From assembly GCF_016587375.1 (NCBI RefSeq), contig NZ_BNJG01000002.1:682001-746000 (forward strand): 64,000 nucleotides of DNA, given 5' to 3'. Below are positions 35,987-45,348 of this stretch, one piece after another. The notes beneath the pieces are model-generated. The model was not told the DNA's origin, made no database searches, and saw only the letters and a program-made list of their open reading frames with translations. This DNA comes from Ktedonobacter robiniae. GTDB lineage: Bacteria > Chloroflexota > Ktedonobacteria > Ktedonobacterales > Ktedonobacteraceae. Position 1 is the stretch's first letter. Each line of letters starts with the position of its first letter. A program made the translations under genes and the position numbers.

Positions 35987-37322
35987 CAGGGCTTTCCAAT
36001 TCTAATAAACAGAACATTGACCAAGGAGGATAAGATCAAGAGCCTGATCAACATGGGCGTTCAAGTAGCGCATCTGGCGAGCAACATTGCGAACGCCAAG
36101 GCGATCCATCAGACTCAATACGGCGCTATTGAGCTGAGCAAGCAAACTGGGAACGGATCCTGTACGGGTTTGACAGCGATCTTCCCCCAAAGTGACATCT
36201 CGCCGATGATGCAGCCGATTTTCGATGGCCCAGTGGTCTCTGGCGAGTTGGAGCATGCGTTGGGGAGGAGCCTTGCTCATCGAGAGACTGCTGAGCCCAT
36301 AGACCACTTCGTGGCGAAGCTTTCCCGTTTTCAGGATGCGCGTCGTTCGTTCGAGGCGAAAGACTTGCTCGATGCCTTCCCAGTCCTTGCGAAACCAATC
36401 GTTGAGATCAGGGCTAGAGAGAAGCTGGCGATGTTCCAATCGTCCATGTCCTTTGTCCCAGGTCTCTGCCTGCTTCCAGCGCCGCCGATCAGGGAAAGCG
36501 TCCTCAAACAAATCAGCAATATCCTCTTGGAGGGTGGGCTGATTGTCCTTGGCAATGAGGAGATAGTCTCCTCTCAAGCGATGGATCTGCGCACAGAGGT
36601 CGCGTTGCGTATGCAGAGCGTCGAGGGTCAAAATGCGTCCACTGACCCATGATGGCGCCAACAAGGGCTTGAGGGCACTGATCTCATTTTCCTTCTCCTG
36701 CACATTGCAATGCCAAAGCACGATGCCAGTCGCCACTTCATAGCAACTGAGTTGGTGAACCGGATGGACCTCGTTGCTCGTCGCCCGTAGAGCTTTGCCA
36801 TCAACAGCGACATGAGCGTGATTGGTCTGTAGGCTTGGAATGAGGAGGCGACTGGATTGCTCCCCACATCGAGCCTGAGCTTCCCAACGGATGAAAAATG
36901 CCGAAAGAAGCTCGTCGAGATGCTTGCTGTCTACCATCGCCAGGACATTGCAATAGGTCATCTGGCATGGCATTTGCTGGCGACGAAGTCCAAAGCGCTG
37001 TGCCAAAGGCACGCCATGATGACGAATCCAATCGGTGGCTCCACTGAGTGTCTGTTGCCCTGCGAGCTTGGCGAGCACAATCAGAGAAAGGACCAGAGCC
37101 AATTCGTAGCGTTTTCCTTGTTTGCGTCTCTTGTCTGAGAGGGCTTGCAAGGTGTGGTACAGCGAAGCTGCGGGAACCATTTCTGGGGGATGTTTCGCTC
37201 GTGTTGAAAGCGTCAATGTGGTATAGTCCATGCAGAGTTTTCCTTGAGAGATGATTTGGTTTTCGTATTCTACAAGGAAAACTCTTCTTTTTCATCACCC
37301 TTTTGAGAATTGGAAAGCCCTG
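35987..37322 (-). mobile_element. Intact ISAs1-family insertion sequence with 10-bp target duplication
   Basis: Perfect 17-bp terminal repeats: CAGGGCTTTCCAATTCT (35987-36003) and AGAATTGGAAAGCCCTG (37306-37322). The flanking bases CTGGCCTGCC occur on both sides (35977-35986 and 37323-37332), a 10-bp target duplication. Total length 1336 bp with a single transposase gene. Confidence 0.92.
36002..37231 (-). CDS. ISAs1-family transposase
   Basis: 409 residues, full length. The N-terminal DUF4372-like region (LYHTLQALSDKRRKQGKRYELALVL) precedes the DDE core: VAVDGKALRAT (first Asp), LTLDALHTQRDLC (second Asp), and a Glu in HWAIENRLHHRRDVTLGEDRC, the ISAs1 hallmark. No frameshift or stop, so the element is probably active or recently active. 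Confidence 0.92.
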   Translation of the reverse strand: MDYTTLTLSTRAKHPPEMVPAASLYHTLQALSDKRRKQGKRYELALVLSLIVLAKLAGQQTLSGATDWIRHHGVPLAQRFGLRRQQMPCQMTYCNVLAMVDSKHLDELLSAFFIRWEAQARCGEQSSRLLIPSLQTNHAHVAVDGKALRATSNEVHPVHQLSCYEVATGIVLWHCNVQEKENEISALKPLLAPSWVSGRILTLDALHTQRDLCAQIHRLRGDYLLIAKDNQPTLQEDIADLFEDAFPDRRRWKQAETWDKGHGRLEHRQLLSSPDLNDWFRKDWEGIEQVFRLERTTRILKTGKLRHEVVYGLSSLSMSKAPPQRMLQLARDHWAIENRLHHRRDVTLGEDRCQTRTGSVPSLLAQLNSAVLSLMDRLGVRNVARQMRYLNAHVDQALDLILLGQCSVY

Positions 37323-37429
37323 CTGGCCTGCCTCTGTTGCTTGCATGCGGGGTTCCCGGCACTTGAAGCGATGCCATCCTCACTCGCTACACATCTCGAT
37401 GAGGTACAAAGAGACATGATACCTTTCTA

Positions 37430-38638
37430 AGTGGCGCATTCGCTAAATACGCATAACTTTGACCTGGAAAGAGAATGTGTGAGACTGACGAAGTGGCTGG
37501 TGACGACGACGACGTCCCCAGCCAAAGGGATGCTTGTGCGCATTCCAATAGGCTGTGGCGGCTTCAACGGCCCTCATCACCTCCTCCCACGTTTCAAAAC
37601 GTCTTCCTTTTAAGGCAAGGGAGCGTAGGGTCTTCCACCAAGGTTCAATCAAATTGAGATAGGCGGCGCGACTGGGTTGATAGACAAATTCCCAACGAGA
37701 ATGGTGGATCTGGAAGAGCAGCAAATCGCGGCAATGGTGCATATCCAGATTGTCCAGGACAGCGTAGATGCGCTCAATCGAGGCATCAAGCCAGTCATCT
37801 ACCTCACAGAGAAAGTCGATAAAATGAAGCAAGCAACGACGTGGATAGCACTGGGTGAAACATTCTCCTGTCGCTTCTCGTAAGGCTCCATAGACATACC
37901 CCTTGGCACGACGGCCATAATCAATCTCTTGTTTGGCTCGCTGCGCGGGACGCACGTTGATATTGACCGCCTCTTGTCCTGGATAACTCTTTGCCGCAAC
38001 TGGTCCCATTTCATCGATGTCTACAATCACACTGCCTAGCTGGGGTATCCTTTCTCAAGGCTTCAATAGCCCCCTTTTTTGGGCGAACTCGGGGTCGAGT
38101 CGCTCACCAAACCAGCTCTCTTGCTGCCGCCAACGCAAGCCTTCTTCGTGCAAAATTTCAAAGATGCGTGTCTTTTTCATTGCAATCCCGAACTGCTGTT
38201 GAATAGAGGTCGTGAGTCGGTCAAATGTCCAACAGTTGAATGCGAGCCCCAAGTTGGCGGGTCGGGTGAGAGCCACCTCAATGATCTTTGCACGATCCAG
38301 GTCGCTGTAGTGTCTTGGGGTCCCAGGGCGCCCGACATCCTCTAAACCAGGGAGTCCCATCAGCTCAAAGCGCTTCCACCATTTGCGAACGGTTGGCTCT
38401 GAGAGGTGCAATTGCTGCATAATCTGCGGGATCGTCTGTCCCTTCTGGGCCAGTTCAATGATCTTTGCCCGCTCCACCAAGCGAGCCGAAGCCGTACGTG
38501 AGTGGGCGAGTTTGCCAATCACCCGTTCTTCTTCAGCTGTTAAGGCACGCATTCGCAATGGTCCACGCATCTGATTTCTCCTTTCTGTGCTCGCTTCTCC
38601 TTTCTCTATTCTACAACTCTTTTAGCGAATGAGCCACT
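37430..38638 (-). mobile_element. IS630-family insertion sequence
   Basis: The ends AGTGGCGCATTCGCTAAA (37430-37447) and TTTAGCGAATGAGCCACT (38621-38638) match at 17 of 18 positions as inverted repeats. TA lies immediately left (37428-37429) and overlaps the right end, as expected for TA-targeting IS630 elements. Confidence 0.8.
37443..38570 (-). pseudogene. IS630-family transposase with one in-frame TGA
   Basis: About 375 residues in a single frame. The N-terminal HTH is TIPQIMQQLHLSEPTVRKWWKRFE. The core has Asp in VIVDIDEMGP, Asp in VLDNLDMHH, and Glu in YLNLIEPWWKTLRSLALKG. A TGA at 38055-38057 (LLKP-stop-ERIPQ) splits it between the HTH and the catalytic part. Because the frame does not change, this is a nonsense change rather than the programmed frameshift of some IS630 elements. 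Confidence 0.8.
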
Positions 38639-38646
38639 AAGTAGCA

Positions 38647-38964
38647 TCACATGACTTTTACAGAAAGCCCCTGTGATTTATCCAGGGGATGAATGGCTCT
38701 TCCTTGTTTGGGGGTGGGTGGTGTTGGTTGATACGTTGGGTCATTCCATGCGAGATAGGCATCAATCGCCCTCCTCACAATTTCAGATTCATCAGGTATA
38801 GCAACAAGAGAGCCCTCCTCTTGCTTCGGAGAGGGAAGTGTCTGGGAAGGATCTTCAACCGTTTCTCCACGAGAGCATGCAGCAGATAGTCGACCTGGTT
38901 CCTCTGCGATACGCGCTCTGGATGAATGATCGACTTGTTTGTTTGTTGGACCCTGCTCTCTCAT
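38647..38964 (-). CDS. Short paralogue of the 50.9-kb accessory protein N-terminus
   Basis: 105 residues. The first half (MREQGPTNKQVDHSSRARI ... GRLSAACSRGETVE ... SPKQEEGSLV) aligns with the start of the protein at 50874-51998 (LREHGLIKKQVD ... GRSSATCTRREVID ... SPAQENVSLV), and the DNA just upstream also matches. The second half (PDESEIVRRAIDAYLAWNDP) differs and ends early. Either a truncated copy joined to another C-terminus or a distinct short member. It follows the 475-residue gene by 20 bp. Confidence 0.6.
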   Translation of the reverse strand: MREQGPTNKQVDHSSRARIAEEPGRLSAACSRGETVEDPSQTLPSPKQEEGSLVAIPDESEIVRRAIDAYLAWNDPTYQPTPPTPKQGRAIHPLDKSQGLSVKVM

Positions 38965-38984
38965 TTCATCTTCACGTATCTCAA

Positions 38985-40358
38985 TTATTTCTTTTTTAAT
39001 GAAAGATGATAATTGAGATGATTGAATTCAGCGCACGCGCGCGCACGTGTATGTGTAGGGGTCTCACGAGTCTGCGTTTGTGCGCCGCGAAGGTCGACAG
39101 TTTCTTGCGCCAAAGGTCGACATTCTTGCACCGAAGTCGATGGTTTGGGTTGAGGTTGACCATCTTCTTCGACTACCGATGTGCTCACAATAGGTCGACA
39201 GTTTGTTTCAAACGTCGACGATTCAGGAGACGCTCGGCGTTCTTCCGCAAGAGTCGACGTTTTCTCAGCACATCCTCCGTTCTCTCTACGAGTCGATGTA
39301 TCAGGTTGAGGTCGACGTTTTCCTTCTGGAGTCGACTCATCACATTGAGGTTGACGTTCCTCTTCCACGCCTCTGGACCGTCTTCGAGAACATCGACGTT
39401 TGCGCGTCATCGGTATTCGATCATTGAGCATCCCATCATTGCGTGTGTTCATCTGCGTTCTGGGTGGCGAGGAGACGGGCTCGGTCTCATCAGACGATTG
39501 TGATGAGACCGATTGCACCGGGCGAGTAAACTCCTCCCAGACAATCACGGACATCGATGCTCTCACCGCAGGGGTGAGACGCATCCCAAAGGACTGCATC
39601 ATCGCCGCCAGACGCTCGACCGTACGCCACACCTGCTCTTCTTTGTCGGATGAATCACCATGCCTCTGCGTCATCTGAGAAGAACGATCGCGTGTTCCGT
39701 GATCGTGTTGCCCCTGCTGCAGAGGTGGGACAAGACGGAGATGAACTGGACGGGATTTCACGTCTCCTGCTTCCTTTCCATCGTGAGTGTCTTCTGGGCC
39801 AGAGGTCTCCATACATGCCGAGGCGCGTTGCAGCGCACGCGAACGTCTGACGCTTTTGCGTCGTCCCGCTAGCTGCTGCACCTGTTCGACGCAAACTGGC
39901 AGACAGGGCGTCGAGGTCAGTGGGAAATAATAACGTGTCCCCATCCCTTTGGGCTGTTTCACTTTGAGCAGGAGGCCTGCAGCTTGTAACACCGAAAGGT
40001 ATTTTGCGGTGCTATCATAGCACCAGGGCCAGGCAGGTGAGAGTGAGGTACAGAACGCGCGAAGGCTCTGGATCGTGAGCACAGCAACTGGCTGAGGAGG
40101 TTCATGAGGGAGAAGTGGGATCTGTTCGATGCGCGCCACACGAAGCCAGTGGACCAGAAACTCCTGCCCATTGAGACAGCGCCGGTCCTGTGGAAACCCA
40201 AACACCTGTTGCACCTGCTCAAGCAATGCAACAGGAACCACATGGAGAGTATGCTGTGCCTCCACCTGCTTCTCATGCTCCCCTTCTCTGGCTGGAGGAG
40301 TGTGGTGAACAGGTTCAGGAGCAGGCGAGGATAGCAGGAGACTCTTTTTGCTGATCAT
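38985..40358 (-). CDS. Accessory-module protein with winged-helix region and 13-residue repeats
   Basis: About 457 residues; the start is uncertain (ATG at 40358, or GTG at 40412; neither has a ribosome site). Residues about 30-150 are the ordered part: VALLEQVQQVFGFPQDRRCL, LTIQSLRAFCTSLSPAWPWCYDSTAKYLSVLQAAGLLLKV, which looks like a winged helix of the plasmid/phage replication-protein kind. A central helix follows (RTVERLAAMMQSFGMRL). The C-terminal third is low-complexity, built of a 13-residue unit (STPEGKRRPQPDT, STRRENGGCAEKT, STLAEERRASPES) encoded by a GTYGAC array. I do not recognise the family; DNA binding is inferred. Confidence 0.5.
   Translation of the reverse strand: MISKKSLLLSSPAPEPVHHTPPAREGEHEKQVEAQHTLHVVPVALLEQVQQVFGFPQDRRCLNGQEFLVHWLRVARIEQIPLLPHEPPQPVAVLTIQSLRAFCTSLSPAWPWCYDSTAKYLSVLQAAGLLLKVKQPKGMGTRYYFPLTSTPCLPVCVEQVQQLAGRRKSVRRSRALQRASACMETSGPEDTHDGKEAGDVKSRPVHLRLVPPLQQGQHDHGTRDRSSQMTQRHGDSSDKEEQVWRTVERLAAMMQSFGMRLTPAVRASMSVIVWEEFTRPVQSVSSQSSDETEPVSSPPRTQMNTRNDGMLNDRIPMTRKRRCSRRRSRGVEEERQPQCDESTPEGKRRPQPDTSTRRENGGCAEKTSTLAEERRASPESSTFETNCRPIVSTSVVEEDGQPQPKPSTSVQECRPLAQETVDLRGAQTQTRETPTHTRARACAEFNHLNYHLSLKKK
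39093..39397. repeat. Array of GTYGAC boxes at 19-20 bp spacing
   Basis: GTCGAC, GTCGAT, GTTGAC or one-off variants start at 39093, 39116, 39136, 39155, 39194, 39214, 39253, 39292, 39311, 39331, 39350 and 39392. Successive distances are 23, 20, 19, 39, 20, 39, 39, 19, 20, 19 and 42, so one box per half-unit of about 19.5 bp. In the protein frame the full 39-bp unit is 13 codons. Confidence 0.75.
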
Positions 40359-40511
40359 GTTGTTCTGAAAAGGGTCTTTTTGGGGAAGCACAGTTTTGCA
40401 GAAAAACTTCACGAATAGTAGAAAACAGGTATAAGGCAGAAGCGATCCAAGATGGTAGGCTTCTGCCTTCGTCTCTCATTATATTCACCAGCATATATGT
40501 TGGTAAAACGG

Positions 40512-40937
40512 TCATTTCATCTCTGCCGTCCCCTCCTCGGTGGGAAACCCTTGCTTGCTCCACTCATTGAAGCCGCCTGCCATACTCACCACATTGGTGT
40601 AGCCCATCGACTGGAGTGTCTGAGCCGCCAGCATCGAGCGCCCACCAGAGGCACACGCTACAATGATGTGAGCATCCCGCTTCGTCGTGAGTTCTGGTTT
40701 GGCGTAAGGCGTTGTTGGGTCGGCATACCATTCTAGCATGCCGCGTGGGGCTAGTACTGCCCCTGGAATATGTCCTTTCTCCCACTCAACGGGTTCCCTG
40801 ACATCAAGCAGCAGACCAATTTGTCCCTGATCCAACTTCTCTCTCGCCTGTGCGACGGTGAGTTCTGGGATGGTTTTGCGGGCTTCGGCAACAATCTGAA
40901 TTGCACTCTTCCCCTGTTCGCTGTTCGGTGTTGACAT
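40512..40937 (-). CDS. Rhodanese-domain sulfurtransferase
   Basis: 141 residues, a single rhodanese domain with an N-terminal helix. LLLDVREPVEWEKGHIPGAV is the DxRxxxE..GHIxGA motif. The active-site loop is VACASGGRSMLAAQTL (Cys followed by an arginine-containing loop), and VVSMAGGFNEWSKQGFP ends the domain. It would move sulfane sulfur to cyanide or protein thiols. The start at 40937 follows AAAGGAAAAG. It stands alone, with a strong hairpin in its upstream region. Intact. Confidence 0.9.
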   Translation of the reverse strand: MSTPNSEQGKSAIQIVAEARKTIPELTVAQAREKLDQGQIGLLLDVREPVEWEKGHIPGAVLAPRGMLEWYADPTTPYAKPELTTKRDAHIIVACASGGRSMLAAQTLQSMGYTNVVSMAGGFNEWSKQGFPTEEGTAEMK

Positions 40938-40990
40938 GGTTCTTTTCCTTTCTTCTCGGTATGATAATTAGCGAGCGTTCATTGAATCGA

Positions 40991-41030
40991 GGCATTCCTC
41001 CCCCCGCATGAATGCGGGGGGAGGAATGCC
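40991..41030. repeat. Perfect 19-bp stem hairpin upstream of the rhodanese gene
   Basis: GGCATTCCTCCCCCCGCAT (40991-41009), a 2-nt centre, then the exact reverse complement (41012-41030). GC-rich palindromes of this type often mark IS200/IS605-type ends, and TnpB debris begins about 130 bp away. On the plus strand AGTCCTTTT follows, so it could also terminate. Confidence 0.6.
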
Positions 41031-41165
41031 GAGTCCTTTTCAGGCGCATGGGTGGCGAGGTTCCTTCTCCTTTCCGGTTTTCCTACATTGTTTGAGAAGA
41101 AGAATGTAGACGCTACGAACAGGTCAGCACAAAGGCACTCCTCTGCATAGCACGAGAAACTGTTT

Positions 41166-41435
41166 GTGATGCATGGTTACCTGCATCAGTCGCGCCTGTT
41201 CAGCATGCCAGGATCGGCATGGGGCCAAAGCCCTACTCGCTCGTTCAACCTGCGAGTACCCTTTCCTGGTGGGGCGACTCTCTACGGAGAGTGGCGGTTG
41301 GTTGAACCGCTCGTCACCCGTCCCAACGACCTTCAGGCTTGTCCTGCTGGTGAATGCGTCCACCCCTGGTCCCCTGGGGAGAGGGAGGTGAGGTGCAAGC
41401 CCCTGGGTTTACCCATGGGGTCTGGTGACTGAAGA
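41166..41435 (+). ncRNA. Orphan TnpB right-end / guide-RNA-like remnant
   Basis: There is no TnpB body, but the sequence has the look of a tnpB tail: read in frame it gives WGQSPTRSFNLRVPFPGGATLYGEW and CPAGECVHPWSPGE, which I associate with TnpB read-through tails. It ends in the hairpin CCCCTGGG-TTTA-CCCATGGGG (about 41401-41421) followed by TCTGGTGAC, the shape of an omegaRNA 3' end. Its right edge coincides with the loss of the OsmC gene. Confidence 0.35.
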
Positions 41436-41460
41436 ATAAGGAGAAAGCTCGAGATGTTTT

Positions 41461-41605
41461 TTCAGAGTAACTCCCCTTCATTGAAACCCAATCCCATCCC
41501 CCCTGCCTGCGTCTCGCGGTCAATAGTAAGCGTGCAATGCCTAGCCCATCCTACGGCAATACAGGCATCCTGACCGGTTCGGATATGGACAGTGGTTTGT
41601 GCCAT
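41461..41605 (-). pseudogene. OsmC-family protein, N-terminal fragment
   Basis: The start at 41605 follows GAGGAGGATGT. The 47 residues (MAQTTVHIRTGQDACIAVGW ... TLTIDRETQAGGMGLGFNEGELL) match the first strand-helix of OsmC-like peroxide-reducing proteins. The frame ends at GELL where the active-site Cys helix should follow. Truncated by the TnpB-like debris to its left. Confidence 0.75.
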
Positions 41606-41860
41606 GATACATCCTCCTCTCTTGCGCCAATGTTGCTCCTTAGTGGATGGACAATTCCTCATTGGTTCTGCAGGATCCTTGATCTCGCTTTTGCATTGCT
41701 TTCGTCTTCCTAAGCATAAGGAAAATGAGGAGAAATGTCACCATTAGAAAGAATGGAAAAAAGCGGTAGACAAGCCCAGCAAAAAAAGAGTAGAATGTTT
41801 GTGTTCGTGATAATACGTAATAATTGTGTATAAGTCTCCTTATCATCTGGGAACAGGCTT

Positions 41861-44167
41861 ATGAAAGGAAAGGCGACGTCGCCTGATCTCCTGAACGAAC
41901 GCGAACAAGAGATTTTGAAGCGACTATCAACCGGATTATCAGATCAGCAGATTGCCGACGAGCTCTTTCTGAGTCCAAATACCATTAAATGGTACAACCG
42001 CCAGATTTACAACAAACTGGGGGTCAAAAGCCGTACTCAAGCTATCGCGTGCGTGAAAGACCTCGGTTTGCTCGAGAGCAGGGTCTCGACGTCGCCGCAT
42101 CCGGTATCCAGGTCCAATCTTCCCCCACAGACCCTCCTCTTTATCGGGCGCAGCCGTGAAATTGCTGAAGTAAAGCAACTGCTGGGCACATCCCGTCTGC
42201 TAACTCTCACTGGCACCGGAGGAACTGGCAAAACGCAGCTAGCGTTGCGGGTGGCGGCAGAGGAAGCTTCAGCATACGCTGATGGTGTCTGCTTCGTCGA
42301 CCTTACTCCCCTCTCAGATTACACTCTGGTGACAAAAGCCATCGCCTCCGTGCTTGGTGTAGTTGAACGTCCTATGGAACCCCTACCAGATACCCTGAAA
42401 CGGGCGCTCGCCCAACGAGAGCTGTTGCTGCTGATTGACAACTTTGAGCATGTGATCAAGGCAGCTCCACTGGTATCCAAGTTACTGGCAGCTTCTTCAC
42501 GCCTGAAAATCCTCGTCACCAGCCGGGAGCCATTGCGCATCGCCGGGGAGCAGGAATACCTCGTCCCGCCGCTCTCACTACCTCTCGCTGAGGCACCTTC
42601 CGTTGAGAGCCTCACCAAATCCGAAGCAGGTCTGCTCTTCCTTAGACGTGCACAGATGACACTGCCCCGCTTTACGCTGAGTGAAGTTACAGCCCCGGTG
42701 ATTGGGCGAATCTGTATCCGTCTTGATGGGTTACCGCTAGCTATCGAACTGGCTGCGGCGCGTTGTAAACTGTTCACGCCGCAGGCGTTGCTGGAGCGGT
42801 TGGAAGGAACGAGGGATAGCTCGCCTTTGCGTCTGCTCGCAGGTGGTTCACGTGACACCCCGCCGCGACAGCGAACCCTGCGCGACTCCATTGAATGGAG
42901 CTATAACCTGCTTGATGAGGATGAGAAACATCTGTTGGCGCGACTAGCAGTTTTTCGTGGGGGCTGCTCGCTGGAAGCCATCGAGGGCATTTGTGGTGAA
43001 GGTCTATCCATTGATGTATTAGACGGGCTGGCATCCCTGGTGGATAAACATCTCGTGCAGCAGAAAGAGATGCCAGACAGTGAACCACATTTTGTCATGT
43101 TGGAAATGATCCAGGAGTACGCACGTGAGCGACTGAAAACAAGCGGTGAAGAGGAAACAACGCGGAGACGGCACGCCGAGTATTTTGTTGAGCTGGCAGA
43201 ACGTGCCGAGCCAGAGTTGCGGCTGGCAGGGTACGATTATTGGTCTGGGCGGCTCGAATTGGACATGGAGAATATCCGTGCGGCGCTCTCCTGGTCCTTG
43301 AGCAGTGGAGATGTGGCGCTGGGCATACGATTAGCGGGTGCTCTCTGCCTGTTCTGGTACGGTGATGGGTATCATGTTGAAGGGCGCCGATGGACCCAAC
43401 AACTCTTAGAGCGGCTTGATGAAGTATCTTTGGTGTATCATCCCAAGTTCCTGCTCAGCGCTGGACATCTAGCCTTTCTCTACGATCTCGATGCCGGAAA
43501 GCCCCTGTTTAGGAGAGCGCTTGAGATTTCCCGTGATTTAGGGGATCGGCTCCAGATGGCCTGGGCACTTGCTTTGCTGGGCTACACGATGTTGCGAGAG
43601 CGATCTGCAGCCATGCCTCTCGTTGAGGAAAGTCTAGCATTGTTCCGCGAACTTTCTCATCAGCCAGGGATGGCGCAGGCGCTGAACATCATGGGGGAAA
43701 TAGCGCGTTTCAGTGGGGATGATGACCTTGCCAGGCATGCTTATGAGGAATGCCTTGCAGTATCCCAGCAAACGGGAGAAACACGCCGGATCGTCTTTAT
43801 GTACAATAACCTCACCTACATCGCCCTACATGAAGGTGAGGCTGGGCGCGCCAGAGACCTGGGACGCCAGGGGCTACAGTTAGCACGCGCAATCAACAAT
43901 AGGCTCCAAATAGCAACGGATCTGGCGCTCCTCGCAGGGGCCGTTGGTACGTTGGGCCAGCCGCAGCAAGCCGCACGTTTGCTCGGCGCTTCAGAAAGAA
44001 CCCTGGAGAGATTGGGGGCCTTCCACCAACCGAATGACAAACGGGAGATAGATGGCATAATCGCCGCTGTGCGCGCCCAACTCGATGAGGAGACCTTCCA
44101 GGCTACCTGGGCCCAGGGACGCGAGCTGACACTAGAACAAGCCGTGGCCCAGGCGCTTGATGAGTAA
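41861..44167 (+). CDS. LuxR-HTH / NB-ARC / TPR regulator
   Basis: 768 residues with an N-terminal, not C-terminal, LuxR HTH: LLNEREQEILKRLSTGLSDQQIADELFLSPNTIKWYNRQIYNKLG (residues 9-54). The NB-ARC ATPase follows: Walker A TGTGGTGKTQLALRVA (about 117), Walker B LLLIDNFEHV (about 185), RNBS-B TSREPLRIAGEQEY, and GLPLAIELAAARC (GLPL box). A TPR tail fills residues 430-750. Fits the STAND class of signal-integrating regulators. It is followed after 300 bp by a hydrolase gene on the same strand that may be its target (inference). Intact. Confidence 0.9.
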   Translation: MKGKATSPDLLNEREQEILKRLSTGLSDQQIADELFLSPNTIKWYNRQIYNKLGVKSRTQAIACVKDLGLLESRVSTSPHPVSRSNLPPQTLLFIGRSREIAEVKQLLGTSRLLTLTGTGGTGKTQLALRVAAEEASAYADGVCFVDLTPLSDYTLVTKAIASVLGVVERPMEPLPDTLKRALAQRELLLLIDNFEHVIKAAPLVSKLLAASSRLKILVTSREPLRIAGEQEYLVPPLSLPLAEAPSVESLTKSEAGLLFLRRAQMTLPRFTLSEVTAPVIGRICIRLDGLPLAIELAAARCKLFTPQALLERLEGTRDSSPLRLLAGGSRDTPPRQRTLRDSIEWSYNLLDEDEKHLLARLAVFRGGCSLEAIEGICGEGLSIDVLDGLASLVDKHLVQQKEMPDSEPHFVMLEMIQEYARERLKTSGEEETTRRRHAEYFVELAERAEPELRLAGYDYWSGRLELDMENIRAALSWSLSSGDVALGIRLAGALCLFWYGDGYHVEGRRWTQQLLERLDEVSLVYHPKFLLSAGHLAFLYDLDAGKPLFRRALEISRDLGDRLQMAWALALLGYTMLRERSAAMPLVEESLALFRELSHQPGMAQALNIMGEIARFSGDDDLARHAYEECLAVSQQTGETRRIVFMYNNLTYIALHEGEAGRARDLGRQGLQLARAINNRLQIATDLALLAGAVGTLGQPQQAARLLGASERTLERLGAFHQPNDKREIDGIIAAVRAQLDEETFQATWAQGRELTLEQAVAQALDE

Positions 44168-44293
44168 GACGTCCAAATTTCAGGCGATTCTTAGTGGTCT
44201 TTGACGAAGCAGAACATGAGGTCAATTTCCTGAAATTGCTTAAATGATTGCAAAATCTCTTAATAGGTAGATGTGAAGCATAGTTTGGAACTC

Positions 44294-44313
44294 CCCACGG
44301 GATACGCAACGAG
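44294..44313 (+). repeat. 20-bp dispersed motif, copy 5
   Basis: CCCACGGGATACGCAACGAG, one change from copy 1. It lies in the 305-bp gap between the NB-ARC regulator and the dehalogenase-like gene; no other feature was seen in that gap. Confidence 0.8.
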
Positions 44314-44472
44314 CTAGAAGCAAACGAGCAATAAAGGGAGAACGAGTGGCTGCTGTAACACGCCGTTATCTGTCCAGGTTTGGGAAGAATGTATACTGGC
44401 TCTAGAAAAGGAGATTGACCATTTTGTATGCATATCTCTCGGTAACAAAAGGAGAGCAAGAGGAGCAGAAAA

Positions 44473-45348
44473 ATGTTCAAAGCGTTTCTTCCTCTGCAAA
44501 TTCAGACCGGTGGAGCCAGCCTTCACGTGCTGAAAGGAGGAGCAGGTGAACCGCTTTTGCTGCTGCATGGCTACCCACAAACGCATGTCATGTGGCATAG
44601 AATCGCGCCTCGCCTCACCGAGTCATTTACCGTTATCCTTGCTGACCTACGTGGGTATGGCGATAGCTCCAAGCCCAAGGGGGAACCTGATCACTCGAAT
44701 TACTCAAAACGCGTGATGGCTCAGGATATGATTGAAGTGATGAGTCAACTTGGCTACGAGTCGTTTCACGTGATTGGACATGATCGAGGAGCACGTGTCC
44801 TTCATCGCATGCTCCTCGATCATGGGAAGCGCATCAAAAAAGCCGCCATTATCGATATGGTACCCACATACGAAACATACGCAACTGTTGATAAAGCATT
44901 TGCAACGGCCTTTTATCATTGGTTCTTTCTCATCCAGCCTGCTGAACTCCCTGAGCGTTTGATTGCAGGGCAGGCGGAATACTTTCTCCACAACACACTG
45001 AAGAGTCTATCCAGGGATATCTCCGTATTTACACCGGAAGCTCTGGCCGAATACGTGCGCTGCTTCAGCGATCCGGCAACTATCCACGGCATATGTGAGG
45101 ACTATCGTGCCTCCGCCAGCATTGATTTACTGCATGATGAAGCGGATTTGCAGCAAAAAGTTCAGTGCCCGTTGCTCGTCTTGTGGGGAACAAACGGCTT
45201 TCTCGGACGCCACTATGATATCCTGGCAATCTGGCGCGAACGTGCAGAAATGGTCCAGGGATATGGTATCCCATCAGGACACTTTCTTGCAGAAGAAGCC
45301 CCTGAAGAAACCTATCATGCACTTCAGCTCTTCTTCTCTCAGGGTTGA
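44473..45348 (+). CDS. Haloacetate/fluoroacetate dehalogenase-like alpha/beta hydrolase
   Basis: 291 residues. The start at 44473 follows AGAGGAG. Motifs: oxyanion HGYPQTHVMW, ADLRGYGDSSKP, nucleophile elbow GHDRGARVLHRM (Asp nucleophile with the Arg-Gly-Ala-Arg that binds the carboxylate in haloacetate dehalogenases), IIDMVPTYETYATVDKAFATAFYHWFFLIQPAELPE (the cap with the His-Trp pair used for halide binding), and catalytic His in SGHFLAEEAPEE. These match EC 3.8.1.3 enzymes closely; related epoxide hydrolases are the alternative. Intact. Confidence 0.85.
   Translation: MFKAFLPLQIQTGGASLHVLKGGAGEPLLLLHGYPQTHVMWHRIAPRLTESFTVILADLRGYGDSSKPKGEPDHSNYSKRVMAQDMIEVMSQLGYESFHVIGHDRGARVLHRMLLDHGKRIKKAAIIDMVPTYETYATVDKAFATAFYHWFFLIQPAELPERLIAGQAEYFLHNTLKSLSRDISVFTPEALAEYVRCFSDPATIHGICEDYRASASIDLLHDEADLQQKVQCPLLVLWGTNGFLGRHYDILAIWRERAEMVQGYGIPSGHFLAEEAPEETYHALQLFFSQG

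Noticed and set aside
35729..36652. 307-codon open frame on the plus strand
   Set aside because: Mostly antisense to the intact ISAs1 transposase and crosses the element boundary, so it cannot be an ancestral gene.
35729..37427. ISAs1 and IS630 elements as one composite transposon
   Set aside because: The ISAs1 element has its own 10-bp target duplication and the IS630 ends are independent; they are simply adjacent.
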